A stretch of 64,000 nucleotides of DNA, taken from positions 1 through 64,000 of the forward strand of contig JAJPWY010000051.1 of assembly GCA_021205725.1 (NCBI GenBank), given 5' to 3'. The notes below the pieces were generated by a model, which saw only the letters and a list, made by a program, of their open reading frames with translations, searched no databases and had not been told where the DNA came from. Numbering within the stretch: position 1 is the first letter of the stretch; the number at the start of each line of letters is the position of its first letter. The translations under genes were made by a program, and so were the position numbers. Source of the DNA: Clostridiales bacterium (GTDB lineage Bacteria; Bacillota; Clostridia; Oscillospirales; Oscillospiraceae). Positions 39,355 to 49,115 of the stretch are shown here, in pieces.

Positions 39355-40044
39355 TTATGGAATCGTGGCGACCTCCAGTATGTACCGGATCTCCCGGCAC
39401 CGCTCCGGCAGGGGCCGGTGCCGCACCGGGGACTGCTCGGTAAAAATATAGCAGCTGTCCAGCCCTGCCGCTGCCGCCCCGTGGCAGTCGGCAAGGTCGT
39501 CGTTGCCTGTCATCAGCGACTGCTCCGGCCGCAGCTGATACTGATCCAGCAGGAGGCGGTAGAAGTGGGGGTCGGGCTTTTTGACCCCTGCCTCAGAGGA
39601 CAGGAGGACGCCGTCAAAATACCCCTCAAGGCCCAGGGCGGTCAGCTCCGGCCTGGTGAACAGGGCCTGTGCGTTGGAGAGCAGGTAAATGCGTTTGCCC
39701 CGCTCCTTCAACTGCCGGAGCTTTTCCGTGGAGAGAGTGCGGAAGGTCCAGGCCAGGGCTGCGATTTCCCGGTCAGTGGCAGTTCTCCCCTTGGCGGCCA
39801 GCAGATGGAAGAATACCGGAGCGATATCAATTTCCGGCTCGTCGAACCCGGAGACCTGCCGCAGAGCGTCCGTCTGCCGCCGCACCTCCCTGTGATAGGC
39901 CGCCCGCAGCTCCTTCGGCTGGTAACAGACCTCCCACTCTGCCAAAACCGTGCAAAACGACTGCCACAGAGCATCCTTCCACTCATCGGTGTGGATGTCC
40001 ACCAGAGTGCCATACAGGTCAAAGATATAATTCTGATACATCAC
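39355..40044 (-). CDS. HAD-superfamily hydrolase (subfamily IA)
   Basis: YQNYIFDLYGTLVDIHTDEW; KIYLLSNAQALFTRPELTALGL; GVKKPDPHFYRLLLDQY; MTGNDDLADCHGAAAAGLDSC. Confidence 0.92.
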   Translation of the reverse strand: MMYQNYIFDLYGTLVDIHTDEWKDALWQSFCTVLAEWEVCYQPKELRAAYHREVRRQTDALRQVSGFDEPEIDIAPVFFHLLAAKGRTATDREIAALAWTFRTLSTEKLRQLKERGKRIYLLSNAQALFTRPELTALGLEGYFDGVLLSSEAGVKKPDPHFYRLLLDQYQLRPEQSLMTGNDDLADCHGAAAAGLDSCYIFTEQSPVRHRPLPERCREIRYILEVATIP

Positions 40045-40340
40045 GGATTTTTCTTACAATAGGCGGTGAGCCTCTCCCGCATCTCCCGGCGGGAGAGGGG
40101 GTTGTTCAGGCCGATGATGTCCGCCTGGCCCTCCCAGTCCCGGAGATGAGGCACCAGCTCTGCCGGGCAGAGCACCAGGTCATATGCCCCGGCGGTCTTT
40201 GCCCCCTGCCGGATGGAGCCGTGGTCCAGCCGGGCCAGCTCCAGCCCCAGCTCTGCGGCCACCCTCCGCAGCACTGACTCCATCATCAGACTGACTCCCG
40301 CCCCGTTGGGACAGCAGACCAGCACCCGCAGACCGGACAT
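40041..40340 (-). CDS. PTS IIB-like small protein (orphan)
   Basis: MSGLRVLVCCPNGAGVSLMMESVLRRVAAELGLELARLDHGSIRQGAKTAGAYDLVLCPAELVPHL; Cys-loop CPNGAGVS like IIB phosphocysteine loops; overlaps the HAD gene by 4 nt. Confidence 0.65.
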   Translation of the reverse strand: MSGLRVLVCCPNGAGVSLMMESVLRRVAAELGLELARLDHGSIRQGAKTAGAYDLVLCPAELVPHLRDWEGQADIIGLNNPLSRREMRERLTAYCKKNP

Positions 40341-40500
40341 GGCAGCGCCTCCTTGCTTTATCAAAGTTCCTTTTGCTATTATACTCCCCCACCCCGGGCT
40401 GAAACAAGGGATTCATGACCACAATTTTCCGCCGCTGGGAAAACTCTCCTGCATAAGAGAGCCCCTTCGGCGAAGACTAGGGAAAAGGGAGGGAACAGCG

Positions 40501-41649
40501 ATGAAAAAACACGTTTTGACAGCCCTGCTGCTGGCCGCTGTATTTGTCGGCCTGCTGCCCGGGGCCCGGGCGACGGAGGCGGAGGAGGCCGCTCCTGTGG
40601 CCATCTCCGCCAAGGCGGGGGTGCTGATGGAGCGGGAGACGGGGACTGTCCTCTATGAGGAGAACGCCCACGAGGCCCTGGAGCCCGCCTCGGTGACCAA
40701 GGTGATGACCATGCTGCTGGTGGCGGAGGCCATCGACAGCGGGAGCATCTCCCTGGAGGACACGGTGACGGCCAGCGCCTACGCCGCCAGCATGGGCGGC
40801 AGCCAGGTCTACCTGGAGGAGGGGGAGCAGATGACCGTCAGCGAGATGCTCAAGGCGGTGGCGGTGGCCTCCGGCAACGACGCCGCCGTGGCTCTGGCGG
40901 AGCATCTCCGGGGCAGCGAGGAGGCCTTTGTGTCGGCCATGAATCAGCGGGCGGCGGAGCTGGGCATGGAGGACACCCACTTCTGCAACTGCACCGGCCT
41001 GCCCGCCGAGGGGCACGTGACCTCCGCCTATGACATCGCCCTCATGTCCCGGGAGCTGCTGAGCCATGAGGTGATCCGGGATTACACCGGCATCTGGATG
41101 GACACCCTCCGGGACGGGACGTTTCAGCTGGCCAACACCAACAAGCTAATCTATTACTATGACGGGGCCACCGGATTAAAGACCGGCTTCACCCAGGGGG
41201 CGGGCTTCTGCATTTCCGCCAGCGCAGAGCGGGACGGCATGGAGCTCATCGCCGTGGTGCTGGGGTCGGAGACCTCCTCTGACCGGTTCGAGAGCGCCAA
41301 GACCCTGCTCAACTACGGCTTCGGCGGCTGGACGATGACGGACGTGACCGATGGCGTGGCCCTGCCCCCGGTGCCCGTGACCCTGGGAGAGGCGGAGAGC
41401 GTCCCGACAGCGGTGGAGGGCGGACGAATGCTCATCACCAAGAGCGACGCAGGCCGCCTCACCACCGAGCTGACGCTGGAGGAGACAGTGGAGGCCCCCG
41501 TGGCGGCGGGAGACGTGCTGGGCACCCTGACGGTATCCCTGGACGGACAAGTGATACAGGAGCTGCCCGTCACGGCGGCGGATTCGGTGGAACGCAAGAC
41601 CTTCGGCAGCATTTTCCGGGAGATGATAGGGGAGCTGCTGCCAGGTTGA
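40501..41649 (+). CDS. D-alanyl-D-alanine carboxypeptidase (serine-type)
   Basis: Signal peptide; EPASVTKVMTMLLVAEAID (SxxK), VASGNDAAVALAE (SxN), GLKTGFTQGAGFC (KTG). Confidence 0.95.
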   Translation: MKKHVLTALLLAAVFVGLLPGARATEAEEAAPVAISAKAGVLMERETGTVLYEENAHEALEPASVTKVMTMLLVAEAIDSGSISLEDTVTASAYAASMGGSQVYLEEGEQMTVSEMLKAVAVASGNDAAVALAEHLRGSEEAFVSAMNQRAAELGMEDTHFCNCTGLPAEGHVTSAYDIALMSRELLSHEVIRDYTGIWMDTLRDGTFQLANTNKLIYYYDGATGLKTGFTQGAGFCISASAERDGMELIAVVLGSETSSDRFESAKTLLNYGFGGWTMTDVTDGVALPPVPVTLGEAESVPTAVEGGRMLITKSDAGRLTTELTLEETVEAPVAAGDVLGTLTVSLDGQVIQELPVTAADSVERKTFGSIFREMIGELLPG

Positions 41650-41678
41650 GAGGAATTGTGAATTTTTTGGAACAGCGC

Positions 41679-41707
41679 TTGTGACACGGGAAAGGATATG
41701 CTATAAT
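41679..41707 (+). promoter_or_regulatory. Promoter TTGTGA-17-TATAAT
   Basis: TTGTGA at 41679, TATAAT at 41702. Confidence 0.65.
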
Positions 41708-41769
41708 CAGGCTGAAAACGGATGCGCCACACCCGATCCCGGGAAAGCGCATCAAAAGGAGACGATCCC

Positions 41770-44700
41770 ATGGCAGAAGCTCGTCCCGGCTGGAAGAAGC
41801 TGGAGAACAATGTGGCAGGCGCCATTGCGCCGAAGCCCCTGGGCGTGGAACTGCTCCCCTCTGACGGAGGACGGCTCCGGATGTCCTGCCGGAACGGGGC
41901 CTTCCCGGAGGGGGAGCTGCTGCTGGTGCTGTCCACCTGGGCGGAGACGGAGCACTGGTGCGTCCCTGCCTGGCTGGAGGAGGGTGTGCTGACGGCGGAT
42001 GTCTCCGGGGTGAATGAGGTATGGGAGCCGGAGGACGGGAAGCCCTTCATCGTCACCCTGGCCAAACGGGAAGGGGAGAGCCTGACCCAGTACCCCCTCC
42101 GGGCCAGACGATACCTGAACCGGCTCAAGCCAAAGGGCCGCTGCGACTACTTTTTCAACGACCGGGCGCTGTGGAGCGATCCGGTAGACCGGTTCTGCCG
42201 GGAGGGGGAGGACTATGAGGCGATCCCCCGGTATCTGCTCAAGGAGCAGACGGCGGTGGTGGTGGCCCTGACGGTGGCCCACCGGGAGCTGCGGTACTGG
42301 GAGCAGTTCAGCTATGGCCTGGAGATGTTCCTCATCCGGGACGGGCGGCTGCTGCTGGGGGCCAGAGCGCCGGAGAACGCCCCGGCGCTGACCGGCTTCT
42401 CTCTCCACCGGGCGGACGGCGATCCTCAGGGGCAGAGGTTTTTCCCTGCCGGGAAATCCCCCTCTGACGAGGGGGTGATACTGGGGGCGGTGGAGCTGAC
42501 CGACCTGCCCATGGACGGGGCGGAGTACGCCCTCTCCGGGGTACTGACCGGGGAGGACGGCACACGGTTCCACGTTCCCCTGTCCGTCACCGGCCGCAAG
42601 GCGTTCCAGGGAGCGGAGCTGATGGCCAACGGTGCGCCGGTGTTCCGGTCGGAGGAGCTGGGCTGCTACTTCCGGATTGACGAGCTGTGCCGTCCCTCCT
42701 TTCAGGAGGCGGAGCGGCCTCTCACCTGCCAGGACGGGCCGGAGGGACTGTCCCTCCGGCAGGCGATAGAGGAAAAGCGGCTGCCGGTGCAGGGCCACTG
42801 GGCGATACGGGATCTGGGCGGCCAGAACTGGCAATGGCGGTTTGAGATCCCCGGCGTGTCCCTGGAGGAGGGAGCGGAGGTGCTCCTGGTGGCGGAGAGC
42901 AAGGGAGATCGGCTGTACTGCCCGGTACAGGTCTCCTTCTCCGGCCCCCAGGGGTGCCTGCTGACGGCGGATTTTACCTCCGTGGCGGAGCACCTGCAAA
43001 ACAGCCGGATCGTCCGCTGGGAGCTGACCCTGGCCGTTCGCCAGGGAGCGTACTGGCAGAATGTGCTCCTGCGCTGTCCGGAGCGGATGGCCCGGAGAAA
43101 GCTGGCGTCGGACAACAAGTATCGCAGCGTCCGCTATACCTACGGAGATCCCCTGGGCGTCACGGAGCTGGGCGAGCAGCAGGTGGAGGGAGTCATCTGC
43201 TGCCCGTCGGCGGGCTATTGCAAGCTGCAAACCGCAGACCGCACCCGGCGGTATGAGTGGCAGGTGACCTGTTGGGTGGAGCAGATCCGCCTCCGGTTCG
43301 GAAAGCTCCAGATCAGCGTCCGCTGCCCGGAGAACATCCCCGGGGAGTGGTGCGGCTTTGCCCTGGTACATCGGTACAAGCTGGAGGTGGATCGAAAGAT
43401 CTATCTGGCTCCGGCCAGGAAGGTGACCAAACGGGACGGGGAGATCTGGATGACCGGGGAGATCCGGCTGTCCGACCTCCGGCTGGAGCCCATCTGGTGG
43501 GATATCCGGGCGGTCTTCCGGGGAGAGGACGGCCAGACCTATCTGGCCTACGCCCAGGCGCCCAAAAAGAGAAAGACGGCGAACCCCGGGCCGTGGGCGA
43601 GACGCTGGGAGAAGCTGGAGCGCACTCTGTTCCCCGGCACCTGCCGCCAGGGAGAGGAGCTGAGCATCTCCCTCTATGAGACGTCCAACGACCGCTATGC
43701 CCTGGCCTGTCAGGAGTACAGCCCTTACAGCGGACTGGCCTTCCGGCTGAAGGAACGGCTGGCGCTGGTGCTGTTCCGGCTGTTCCGGAAGCAGCTGAAG
43801 CAGAAGAACATTTTCCTGTGCTTTGAGAAATTCTGCTGCATGGCCCAGGACAACGGCTTCTATTTCTTCCGCCACTGCATGGAGAGCGGCATGGAGGAGA
43901 AGATGCACCGGAGCATCTACTATGTCATTGACAAGAAGCAGCCGGACTATCAGGAGCGACTGCTGCCCTACCGGGATCACGTGATCCAGTTTATGAGCCT
44001 GAAGCACATGGTCTATATTCTGGCCGCCCGGCTACTCATCTCCACCGACTCCAGAGCACATGCCTACGCCTGGCGGAACAAGGAGAGCATTATCCTGCCC
44101 CGGGTGCAGAACACGAAAAAGATCGTTTTTCTCCAGCACGGCGTGATCGCCATGAAGCGGGTGGAGATCTACAACAAAAAGACCAACCCCATGAACCTGT
44201 TCGTCACCTCCAACCAGCGGGAGCATGACATCGTGGTGGAGCACATGGGCTATGCCCCGGAGGACGTGATCGTCACCGGCCTGGCCCGGTGGGACGTATT
44301 AAAGGATAAGGGATTGAAGGAGCGGCGCATCCTGGTCATGCCCACCTGGCGCAACTGGCTGGAGGAGGTGCCCGACCTGGTGTTCCGGGCCAGCGACTAC
44401 TACCGGAATTATATGTCCCTGCTCAACGACCCCCGGCTGGCAGACCTGCTGGAGCGGCAGGATCTGTACCTGGATTTCTACGTCCATCCCAAGTTCCGGG
44501 AGTACCTCCACAGCTTTTCCATCCAGGAGGGCGGCCGGGTGCGGCTGATTCCCTTCGGAACGGAGCCCCTCAACGAGCTGATGATGGGCTGCAAAATGCT
44601 TGTGACCGACTACTCCAGCGTCTGCTGGGACGTGTACTATCAGGGCAAGCCGGTGCTGTTCTATCAGTTCGACGTGGACAAGTACAACGAGACCACCGGG

Positions 44701-44901
44701 GCCTATATCGACCTGGAAACGGAGCTGTTCGGCGACCGGGTGATGACGGTGGAGGCGCTGCTGGGCAAGCTGGAGGAGTACGCCGAAAACGACTTCCGCC
44801 TCCCGGAGCCCTATGCGGAGATGCGCCCCCGGATGTACGCCTATATCGACGAGAACAACAGCCAGCGCATCTGCGGGGAAATCATGAAGCGGAACTGGTA
44901 A
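41770..44901 (+). CDS. CDP-glycerol glycerophosphotransferase family protein with a very long N-terminal region
   Basis: C-terminal KIVFLQHGVIAMKRVEIYNKKTNPMNLFVTSNQREHDIVVEHMGYAPEDVIVTGLARWDVL...MPTWRNWLE...YVHPKFREYL...LMMGCKMLVTDYSSVCWDVYYQGKPVLFYQFD. Confidence 0.9.
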   Translation: MAEARPGWKKLENNVAGAIAPKPLGVELLPSDGGRLRMSCRNGAFPEGELLLVLSTWAETEHWCVPAWLEEGVLTADVSGVNEVWEPEDGKPFIVTLAKREGESLTQYPLRARRYLNRLKPKGRCDYFFNDRALWSDPVDRFCREGEDYEAIPRYLLKEQTAVVVALTVAHRELRYWEQFSYGLEMFLIRDGRLLLGARAPENAPALTGFSLHRADGDPQGQRFFPAGKSPSDEGVILGAVELTDLPMDGAEYALSGVLTGEDGTRFHVPLSVTGRKAFQGAELMANGAPVFRSEELGCYFRIDELCRPSFQEAERPLTCQDGPEGLSLRQAIEEKRLPVQGHWAIRDLGGQNWQWRFEIPGVSLEEGAEVLLVAESKGDRLYCPVQVSFSGPQGCLLTADFTSVAEHLQNSRIVRWELTLAVRQGAYWQNVLLRCPERMARRKLASDNKYRSVRYTYGDPLGVTELGEQQVEGVICCPSAGYCKLQTADRTRRYEWQVTCWVEQIRLRFGKLQISVRCPENIPGEWCGFALVHRYKLEVDRKIYLAPARKVTKRDGEIWMTGEIRLSDLRLEPIWWDIRAVFRGEDGQTYLAYAQAPKKRKTANPGPWARRWEKLERTLFPGTCRQGEELSISLYETSNDRYALACQEYSPYSGLAFRLKERLALVLFRLFRKQLKQKNIFLCFEKFCCMAQDNGFYFFRHCMESGMEEKMHRSIYYVIDKKQPDYQERLLPYRDHVIQFMSLKHMVYILAARLLISTDSRAHAYAWRNKESIILPRVQNTKKIVFLQHGVIAMKRVEIYNKKTNPMNLFVTSNQREHDIVVEHMGYAPEDVIVTGLARWDVLKDKGLKERRILVMPTWRNWLEEVPDLVFRASDYYRNYMSLLNDPRLADLLERQDLYLDFYVHPKFREYLHSFSIQEGGRVRLIPFGTEPLNELMMGCKMLVTDYSSVCWDVYYQGKPVLFYQFDVDKYNETTGAYIDLETELFGDRVMTVEALLGKLEEYAENDFRLPEPYAEMRPRMYAYIDENNSQRICGEIMKRNW

Positions 44902-44937
44902 CGGGGAGTGGCCAGTGGTTAGTGGTTAATAGCTAGT

Positions 44938-44969
44938 GGCCGGCGTCTGACGGAAGTCGGACGCCGGCC
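44938..44969 (+). terminator. Hairpin after the glycerophosphotransferase gene
   Basis: GGCCGGCGTC..GACGCCGGCC inverted repeat followed by AATCTTTCGG. Confidence 0.65.
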
Positions 44970-45017
44970 AATCTTTCGGTTCGACGAAAAAAAGAAGAAA
45001 AAACAGGCAAAAAATGC

Positions 45018-45046
45018 TTGACATCCGCCATGGTATCCGGTACAAT
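45018..45046 (+). promoter_or_regulatory. Strong promoter TTGACA-17-TACAAT for the S10 operon
   Basis: TTGACA at 45018, 17 bp spacer, TACAAT at 45041. Confidence 0.85.
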
Positions 45047-45049
45047 AAC

Positions 45050-45335
45050 CCATGGTGCGCTCCGGCGCACTGTGCGATGATGCAGGAGATTGCGGGAGGA
45101 TTCCCGGTAACTTCTGCGGAGTATGTCCGGGCTGGATCTGGGCGGCTGTGATGAACCACGATGCTATCAGGGGTGTAGATCGCCTCGCATGGTGGATGCG
45201 GCCGACGGTTTTCGTCGGCTTTCCTTATGACGTGGAATGATACACACGGCACGGCGGTTGATTTCAGCCAAGCAAAACGATCCAAATAAAACCGGCTCAT
45301 GTACAACAAGTACGAAACCCAAGGAGGAAAACACC
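45050..45335 (+). promoter_or_regulatory. Long structured 5' leader of the S10 operon
   Basis: ~280 nt between promoter and rpsJ; hairpins GGTGCGCTCCGGCGCAC and GCCGACGGTTTTCGTCGGC followed by TTTCCTT. Confidence 0.55.
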
Positions 45336-45644
45336 ATGGCAAACCAAACCATCCGCGTCCGTCTGAAGGCCTATGACCATCAGCTCATCGACCAGAGCGC
45401 TGAGACCATCGTTCAGACCGCCAAGCGCAACGGCGCCACCGTCTCCGGCCCCATCCCCCTGCCCACCAAGAAGGAGATCGTCACCATCCTGCGTGCGACT
45501 CACAAGTACAAGGACAGCCGGGAGCAGTTCGAGCGGCGCACCCACAAGCGTCTGATCGACATCCAGAACCCCACCCCCAAGACGGTGGAGGCCCTGATGA
45601 ACCTTCAGCTCCCCGCTGGCGTGGAGATCGAGATCAAGCTGTAA
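45336..45644 (+). CDS. rpsJ: 30S ribosomal protein S10
   Basis: [54 protein letters not shown]. Confidence 0.98.
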   Translation: MANQTIRVRLKAYDHQLIDQSAETIVQTAKRNGATVSGPIPLPTKKEIVTILRATHKYKDSREQFERRTHKRLIDIQNPTPKTVEALMNLQLPAGVEIEIKL

Positions 45645-45807
45645 AGGCATCGCCGCACAAATGCGTCTGCGGCGTCTGGCGGCTATTTTCCGCCAGAAAT
45701 GCGTTAGCAAAAGCTTGAAATACACAAAGTATTCCTGCGCTTTTGCACCTTTTTCTGACGAAAAATTTCTCACCAGCCGCTCTTGCCGATTTATGCGGCA
45801 ATGCCTT
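45644..45807. mobile_element. MITE-like 164-bp element between rpsJ and rplC
   Basis: Imperfect ~19 bp terminal inverted repeats AAGGCATCGCCGCACAAAT ... ATTTATGCGGCAATGCCTT (17/19); internal hairpin CTGGCGG..CCGCCAG; no credible ORF. Confidence 0.6.
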
Positions 45808-45956
45808 AAAACAGCCTGACATCTCACCCATATTCCTTTGTTAGCACCCATTCTCCGCCTGCTTAGCCGTGAGCGGAGGGGTCATGTTGACGCAGCGCTG
45901 CCAGTCCAATGGGCATCTGCCTCAACCAATAACCTGAATAAGGAGGAAATTCCGAA

Positions 45957-46688
45957 ATGGCAAAAAAGGCGATCCTCGGCAAAAAGGTCGGTATGACCCA
46001 GATCTTTGACGAAGCCGGGAAGGTGATCCCCGTCACCGTAATCGAGGCGGGGCCCTGCACCGTGGTTCAGAAAAAGACCGCCGAGAAGGACGGCTATGAG
46101 GCCGTCCAGCTGGGCTTCCAGCCCACCACCGAGAAGCATTTGACCAAGGGACAGAAGGGTCACCTGGCCAAGGCCGGTGTGAGCGAGATGCTCCGTGTTC
46201 TGAAGGAAGTCGATGTGGACAGCTACGACCAGCTCAGCGTAGGCGACGTGCTCAAGGCCGACGTCTTCGAGGTGGGCGACAAGGTGGACGCTGTTGGCAT
46301 CAGCAAGGGCAAGGGCTACGCCGGCGTCATCAAGCGCCACGGCGCCCAGCGTACCCCCATGAGCCACGGCGGCGGCCCCGTCCATCGTCACGCCGGCTCC
46401 ATGGGCTCCACCTCGACCCCCAGCCGTATCCGCAAGGGTAAGATCGGCGCTGGTCAGATGGGCAACGAGCAGGTCACCATCCAGAACCTGGAGATCGTCC
46501 AGGTAGACCCTGAGATCAATCTGCTGGCTGTCAAGGGCGCAATTCCCGGCCCCAAGGGCGGCGTTGTGGTCATCAAGAGCACCTCGAAGGTCAATGTGGC
46601 CAAGAAGGGCGACGCCGGTATCTCCAGCAACCCGCAGAAGGCTTCCGCCCGTGTGAACCCGCAGAAGGCTTCCGCAAGAAAGCACTAA
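45957..46688 (+). CDS. rplC: 50S ribosomal protein L3
   Basis: MAKKAILGKKVGMTQIFDEAGKVIPVTVIEAGPC...GSMGSTSTPSRIRKGKIGAGQMGNEQVT. Confidence 0.98.
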   Translation: MAKKAILGKKVGMTQIFDEAGKVIPVTVIEAGPCTVVQKKTAEKDGYEAVQLGFQPTTEKHLTKGQKGHLAKAGVSEMLRVLKEVDVDSYDQLSVGDVLKADVFEVGDKVDAVGISKGKGYAGVIKRHGAQRTPMSHGGGPVHRHAGSMGSTSTPSRIRKGKIGAGQMGNEQVTIQNLEIVQVDPEINLLAVKGAIPGPKGGVVVIKSTSKVNVAKKGDAGISSNPQKASARVNPQKASARKH

Positions 46689-46707
46689 GGGAAAGGAGAG
46701 TACCACA

Positions 46708-47328
46708 ATGTCTAATGCAAAGCTTTATGATCTGGCCGGCAAGGAGCTGGGCGAGGTCGAACTGGCGGATTCCGTCTTCGGCATCGAGCCCAACGTGGCT
46801 GCCGTCCACGCAGTGGTCAAGAACCATCTGGCCAACTGCCGTCAGGGTACTCAGTCTGCCCTGACCCGTGCTGAGGTTTCCGGCGGCGGCAAGAAGCCCT
46901 GGCGTCAGAAGGGCACCGGCCGTGCCCGTCAGGGCTCCACCCGGTCTCCCCAGTGGACCCACGGCGGCGTCGTCTTCGCCCCCAAGCCCCGGAGCTACCG
47001 CTACTCCCTGAACAAGAAGCTCAAGCGCCTGGCGCTCAAGAGCGTTCTGTCCGACAAGGCCCAGAACGGCAACGTGGCCGTCATCGAGGGTCTGGAGATC
47101 GAGCAGCCCAAGACCAAGACCATGGTCGGCCTGCTGGACACCATCAGCGCCGGCAAGAGCGTGGTCATCACCGACGGTGTGAAGCGGGGCGTGGTTCTGT
47201 CCAGCCGGAACATCCCCGGCGTCATCACCACTCCTGCCAACAACCTGAGCGTCTATGACCTGGTCAACGCCAAGACCCTGGTCATCGACAAGGCCGCCCT
47301 GGCCACCATCGAGGAGGTGTACGCATGA
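46708..47328 (+). CDS. rplD: 50S ribosomal protein L4
   Basis: [39 protein letters not shown]. Confidence 0.98.
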   Translation: MSNAKLYDLAGKELGEVELADSVFGIEPNVAAVHAVVKNHLANCRQGTQSALTRAEVSGGGKKPWRQKGTGRARQGSTRSPQWTHGGVVFAPKPRSYRYSLNKKLKRLALKSVLSDKAQNGNVAVIEGLEIEQPKTKTMVGLLDTISAGKSVVITDGVKRGVVLSSRNIPGVITTPANNLSVYDLVNAKTLVIDKAALATIEEVYA

Positions 47329-47618
47329 CCGCTTATGACATCATTATTAAGCCCGTCGTCACCGAGCGTTCCATGATGGGCAGCGCTGACAAGAAGTACA
47401 CCTTCATCGTCAGCCCCAAGGCCAACAAGGCCGAGATCGGCAAGGCCGTGGAGGAGATCTTCGGCGTGAAGGTCTCCAAGGTCAACACGATGAACTATGA
47501 TGGCAAGGTAAAGCGCATGGGTGCCGGCCGTCCTGGCCGCCGCTCCGCCTACAAAAAGGCGATCGTCACGCTGACCGAGGATTCCAAGACCATCGAGTTC
47601 TTCGAGGGCATGGCGTAA
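47325..47618 (+). CDS. rplW: 50S ribosomal protein L23
   Basis: [46 protein letters not shown]. Confidence 0.98.
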   Translation: MTAYDIIIKPVVTERSMMGSADKKYTFIVSPKANKAEIGKAVEEIFGVKVSKVNTMNYDGKVKRMGAGRPGRRSAYKKAIVTLTEDSKTIEFFEGMA

Positions 47619-47631
47619 GGAGGTAACGTAA

Positions 47632-48465
47632 ATGGCGATCAAGACTTATAAGCCCACAACGCCGGCTCGCCGCCATATGACGGTCTCCACGTTCGAGGGC
47701 ATCGACAAAAAGGCAAAGCCTGAGCGCAGCCTGACCCAGTCTCTCCAGAAGAGCGCAGGCCGCAACAGCTACGGCCGCATCACCGTCCGTCACCGTGGCG
47801 GCGGCGAGCGCCGGAAGTACCGCATCATTGACTTCAAGCGGCTCCGGGAGGACAAGGCCACCGTGATTCGTCTGGAGTATGACCCTAACCGGAGCGCCAA
47901 CATCGCCCTCATCCAGTATGAGGACGGCACCAAGGCCTATATCCTGGCTCCTGTGGGCCTGAAGCCCGGCCACATCATCGAGACTGGCGCCGACGCCGAC
48001 ATCAAGCCGGGCAACTGCCTGCCCCTGTCCGCCATCCCCCTGGGCACCGTCATCCACAACATCGAGCTGCACCCCGGCAAGGGCGCCCAGCTGGTGCGTG
48101 CCGCCGGTGAGCAGGCGCAGCTGATGGCCAAGGAGGGCGACTCCGCCCAGATCCGTCTCCCCTCCGGCGAGTACCGCCTGGTCAAGGCCAACTGCAAGGC
48201 CTGCATCGGCCAGATCGGCAACGAGGATCATGCCAACATCCACGTGGGTAAGGCCGGCCGGAAGCGTCACATGGGTTGGCGTCCCACCGTCCGCGGCTCT
48301 GTCATGAACCCGAACGACCACCCCCACGGCGGCGGCGAGGGTCGTGCGCCCATCGGTCATCCCGGCCCTGTGACCCCCTGGGGCAAGCCCGCTCTGGGTT
48401 ACAAGACCCGCAAGAAGAAGAATCCCACCGACAAGTTCATTGTCCGTCGCCGCAACGGCAAGTAA
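47632..48465 (+). CDS. rplB: 50S ribosomal protein L2
   Basis: [27 protein letters not shown]...[38 protein letters not shown]. Confidence 0.98.
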   Translation: MAIKTYKPTTPARRHMTVSTFEGIDKKAKPERSLTQSLQKSAGRNSYGRITVRHRGGGERRKYRIIDFKRLREDKATVIRLEYDPNRSANIALIQYEDGTKAYILAPVGLKPGHIIETGADADIKPGNCLPLSAIPLGTVIHNIELHPGKGAQLVRAAGEQAQLMAKEGDSAQIRLPSGEYRLVKANCKACIGQIGNEDHANIHVGKAGRKRHMGWRPTVRGSVMNPNDHPHGGGEGRAPIGHPGPVTPWGKPALGYKTRKKKNPTDKFIVRRRNGK

Positions 48466-48480
48466 GGAGGCTGGAAGATA

Positions 48481-48750
48481 ATGAGCAGATCTGTCAAGAA
48501 AGGCCCCTTCTGCGCCCCCGAGCTGCTGAAGCGGGTCGAAGAGATGAACAAGACCGGCGAGAAGAAAGTGCTGAAGACCTGGAGCCGTGCCTCCACCATC
48601 TTCCCCGCCTTCGTGGGCCACACCATCGCCGTCCACGATGGCCGCAAGCACGTTCCGGTGTATATCACCGAGGATATGGTTGGCCACAAGCTGGGTGAGT
48701 TCGCACCCACCCGCACCTTCCGCGGCCACAGCGGCGGAAAGACGAAGTAA
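48481..48750 (+). CDS. rpsS: 30S ribosomal protein S19
   Basis: [24 protein letters not shown]...[32 protein letters not shown]. Confidence 0.98.
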   Translation: MSRSVKKGPFCAPELLKRVEEMNKTGEKKVLKTWSRASTIFPAFVGHTIAVHDGRKHVPVYITEDMVGHKLGEFAPTRTFRGHSGGKTK

Positions 48751-48764
48751 GGAGGCGTCGGAAC

Positions 48765-49103
48765 ATGAGTGAAGCAAAAGCTACCCTGACCTACGCCCGT
48801 ATCGCCCCCCGGAAGGTCAACATCGTCGCTGACCTGATCCGGGGCAAGGATATCGACCTGGCCGTGGGCATCCTGAACAATACCCCCAAGAAGGCGTCTC
48901 CCCTTCTGGCCAAGCTGGTGAACAGCGCCGCCGCCAACGCCGAGAACAACAACGGCATGGACCGCAGCAAGCTGTATGTCTCCGCCGTCTATGTGAACCC
49001 GGGCCCCATCATGAAGCGGATGCAGCCCGTGTCCAAGGGCCGGGGCTACCGGATCGACAAGCGTACCAGCCACATCACCGTCGTGGTGAGCGAGAAAGCC
49101 TAA
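48765..49103 (+). CDS. rplV: 50S ribosomal protein L22
   Basis: ATLTYARIAPRKVNIVADLIRGK...RMQPVSKGRGYRIDKRTSHITVVV. Confidence 0.98.
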   Translation: MSEAKATLTYARIAPRKVNIVADLIRGKDIDLAVGILNNTPKKASPLLAKLVNSAAANAENNNGMDRSKLYVSAVYVNPGPIMKRMQPVSKGRGYRIDKRTSHITVVVSEKA

Positions 49104-49115
49104 GGAGGAACAGTT

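Noticed and set aside
41752-44007. 751-aa minus-strand ORF
   Set aside because: Antisense to the glycerophosphotransferase gene, which carries the conserved C-terminal motifs.
45237-45335. N-terminal extension of the rpsJ ORF in the track
   Set aside because: The ATG at 45336 follows AAGGAGG and gives the canonical S10 start; upstream sequence is leader.
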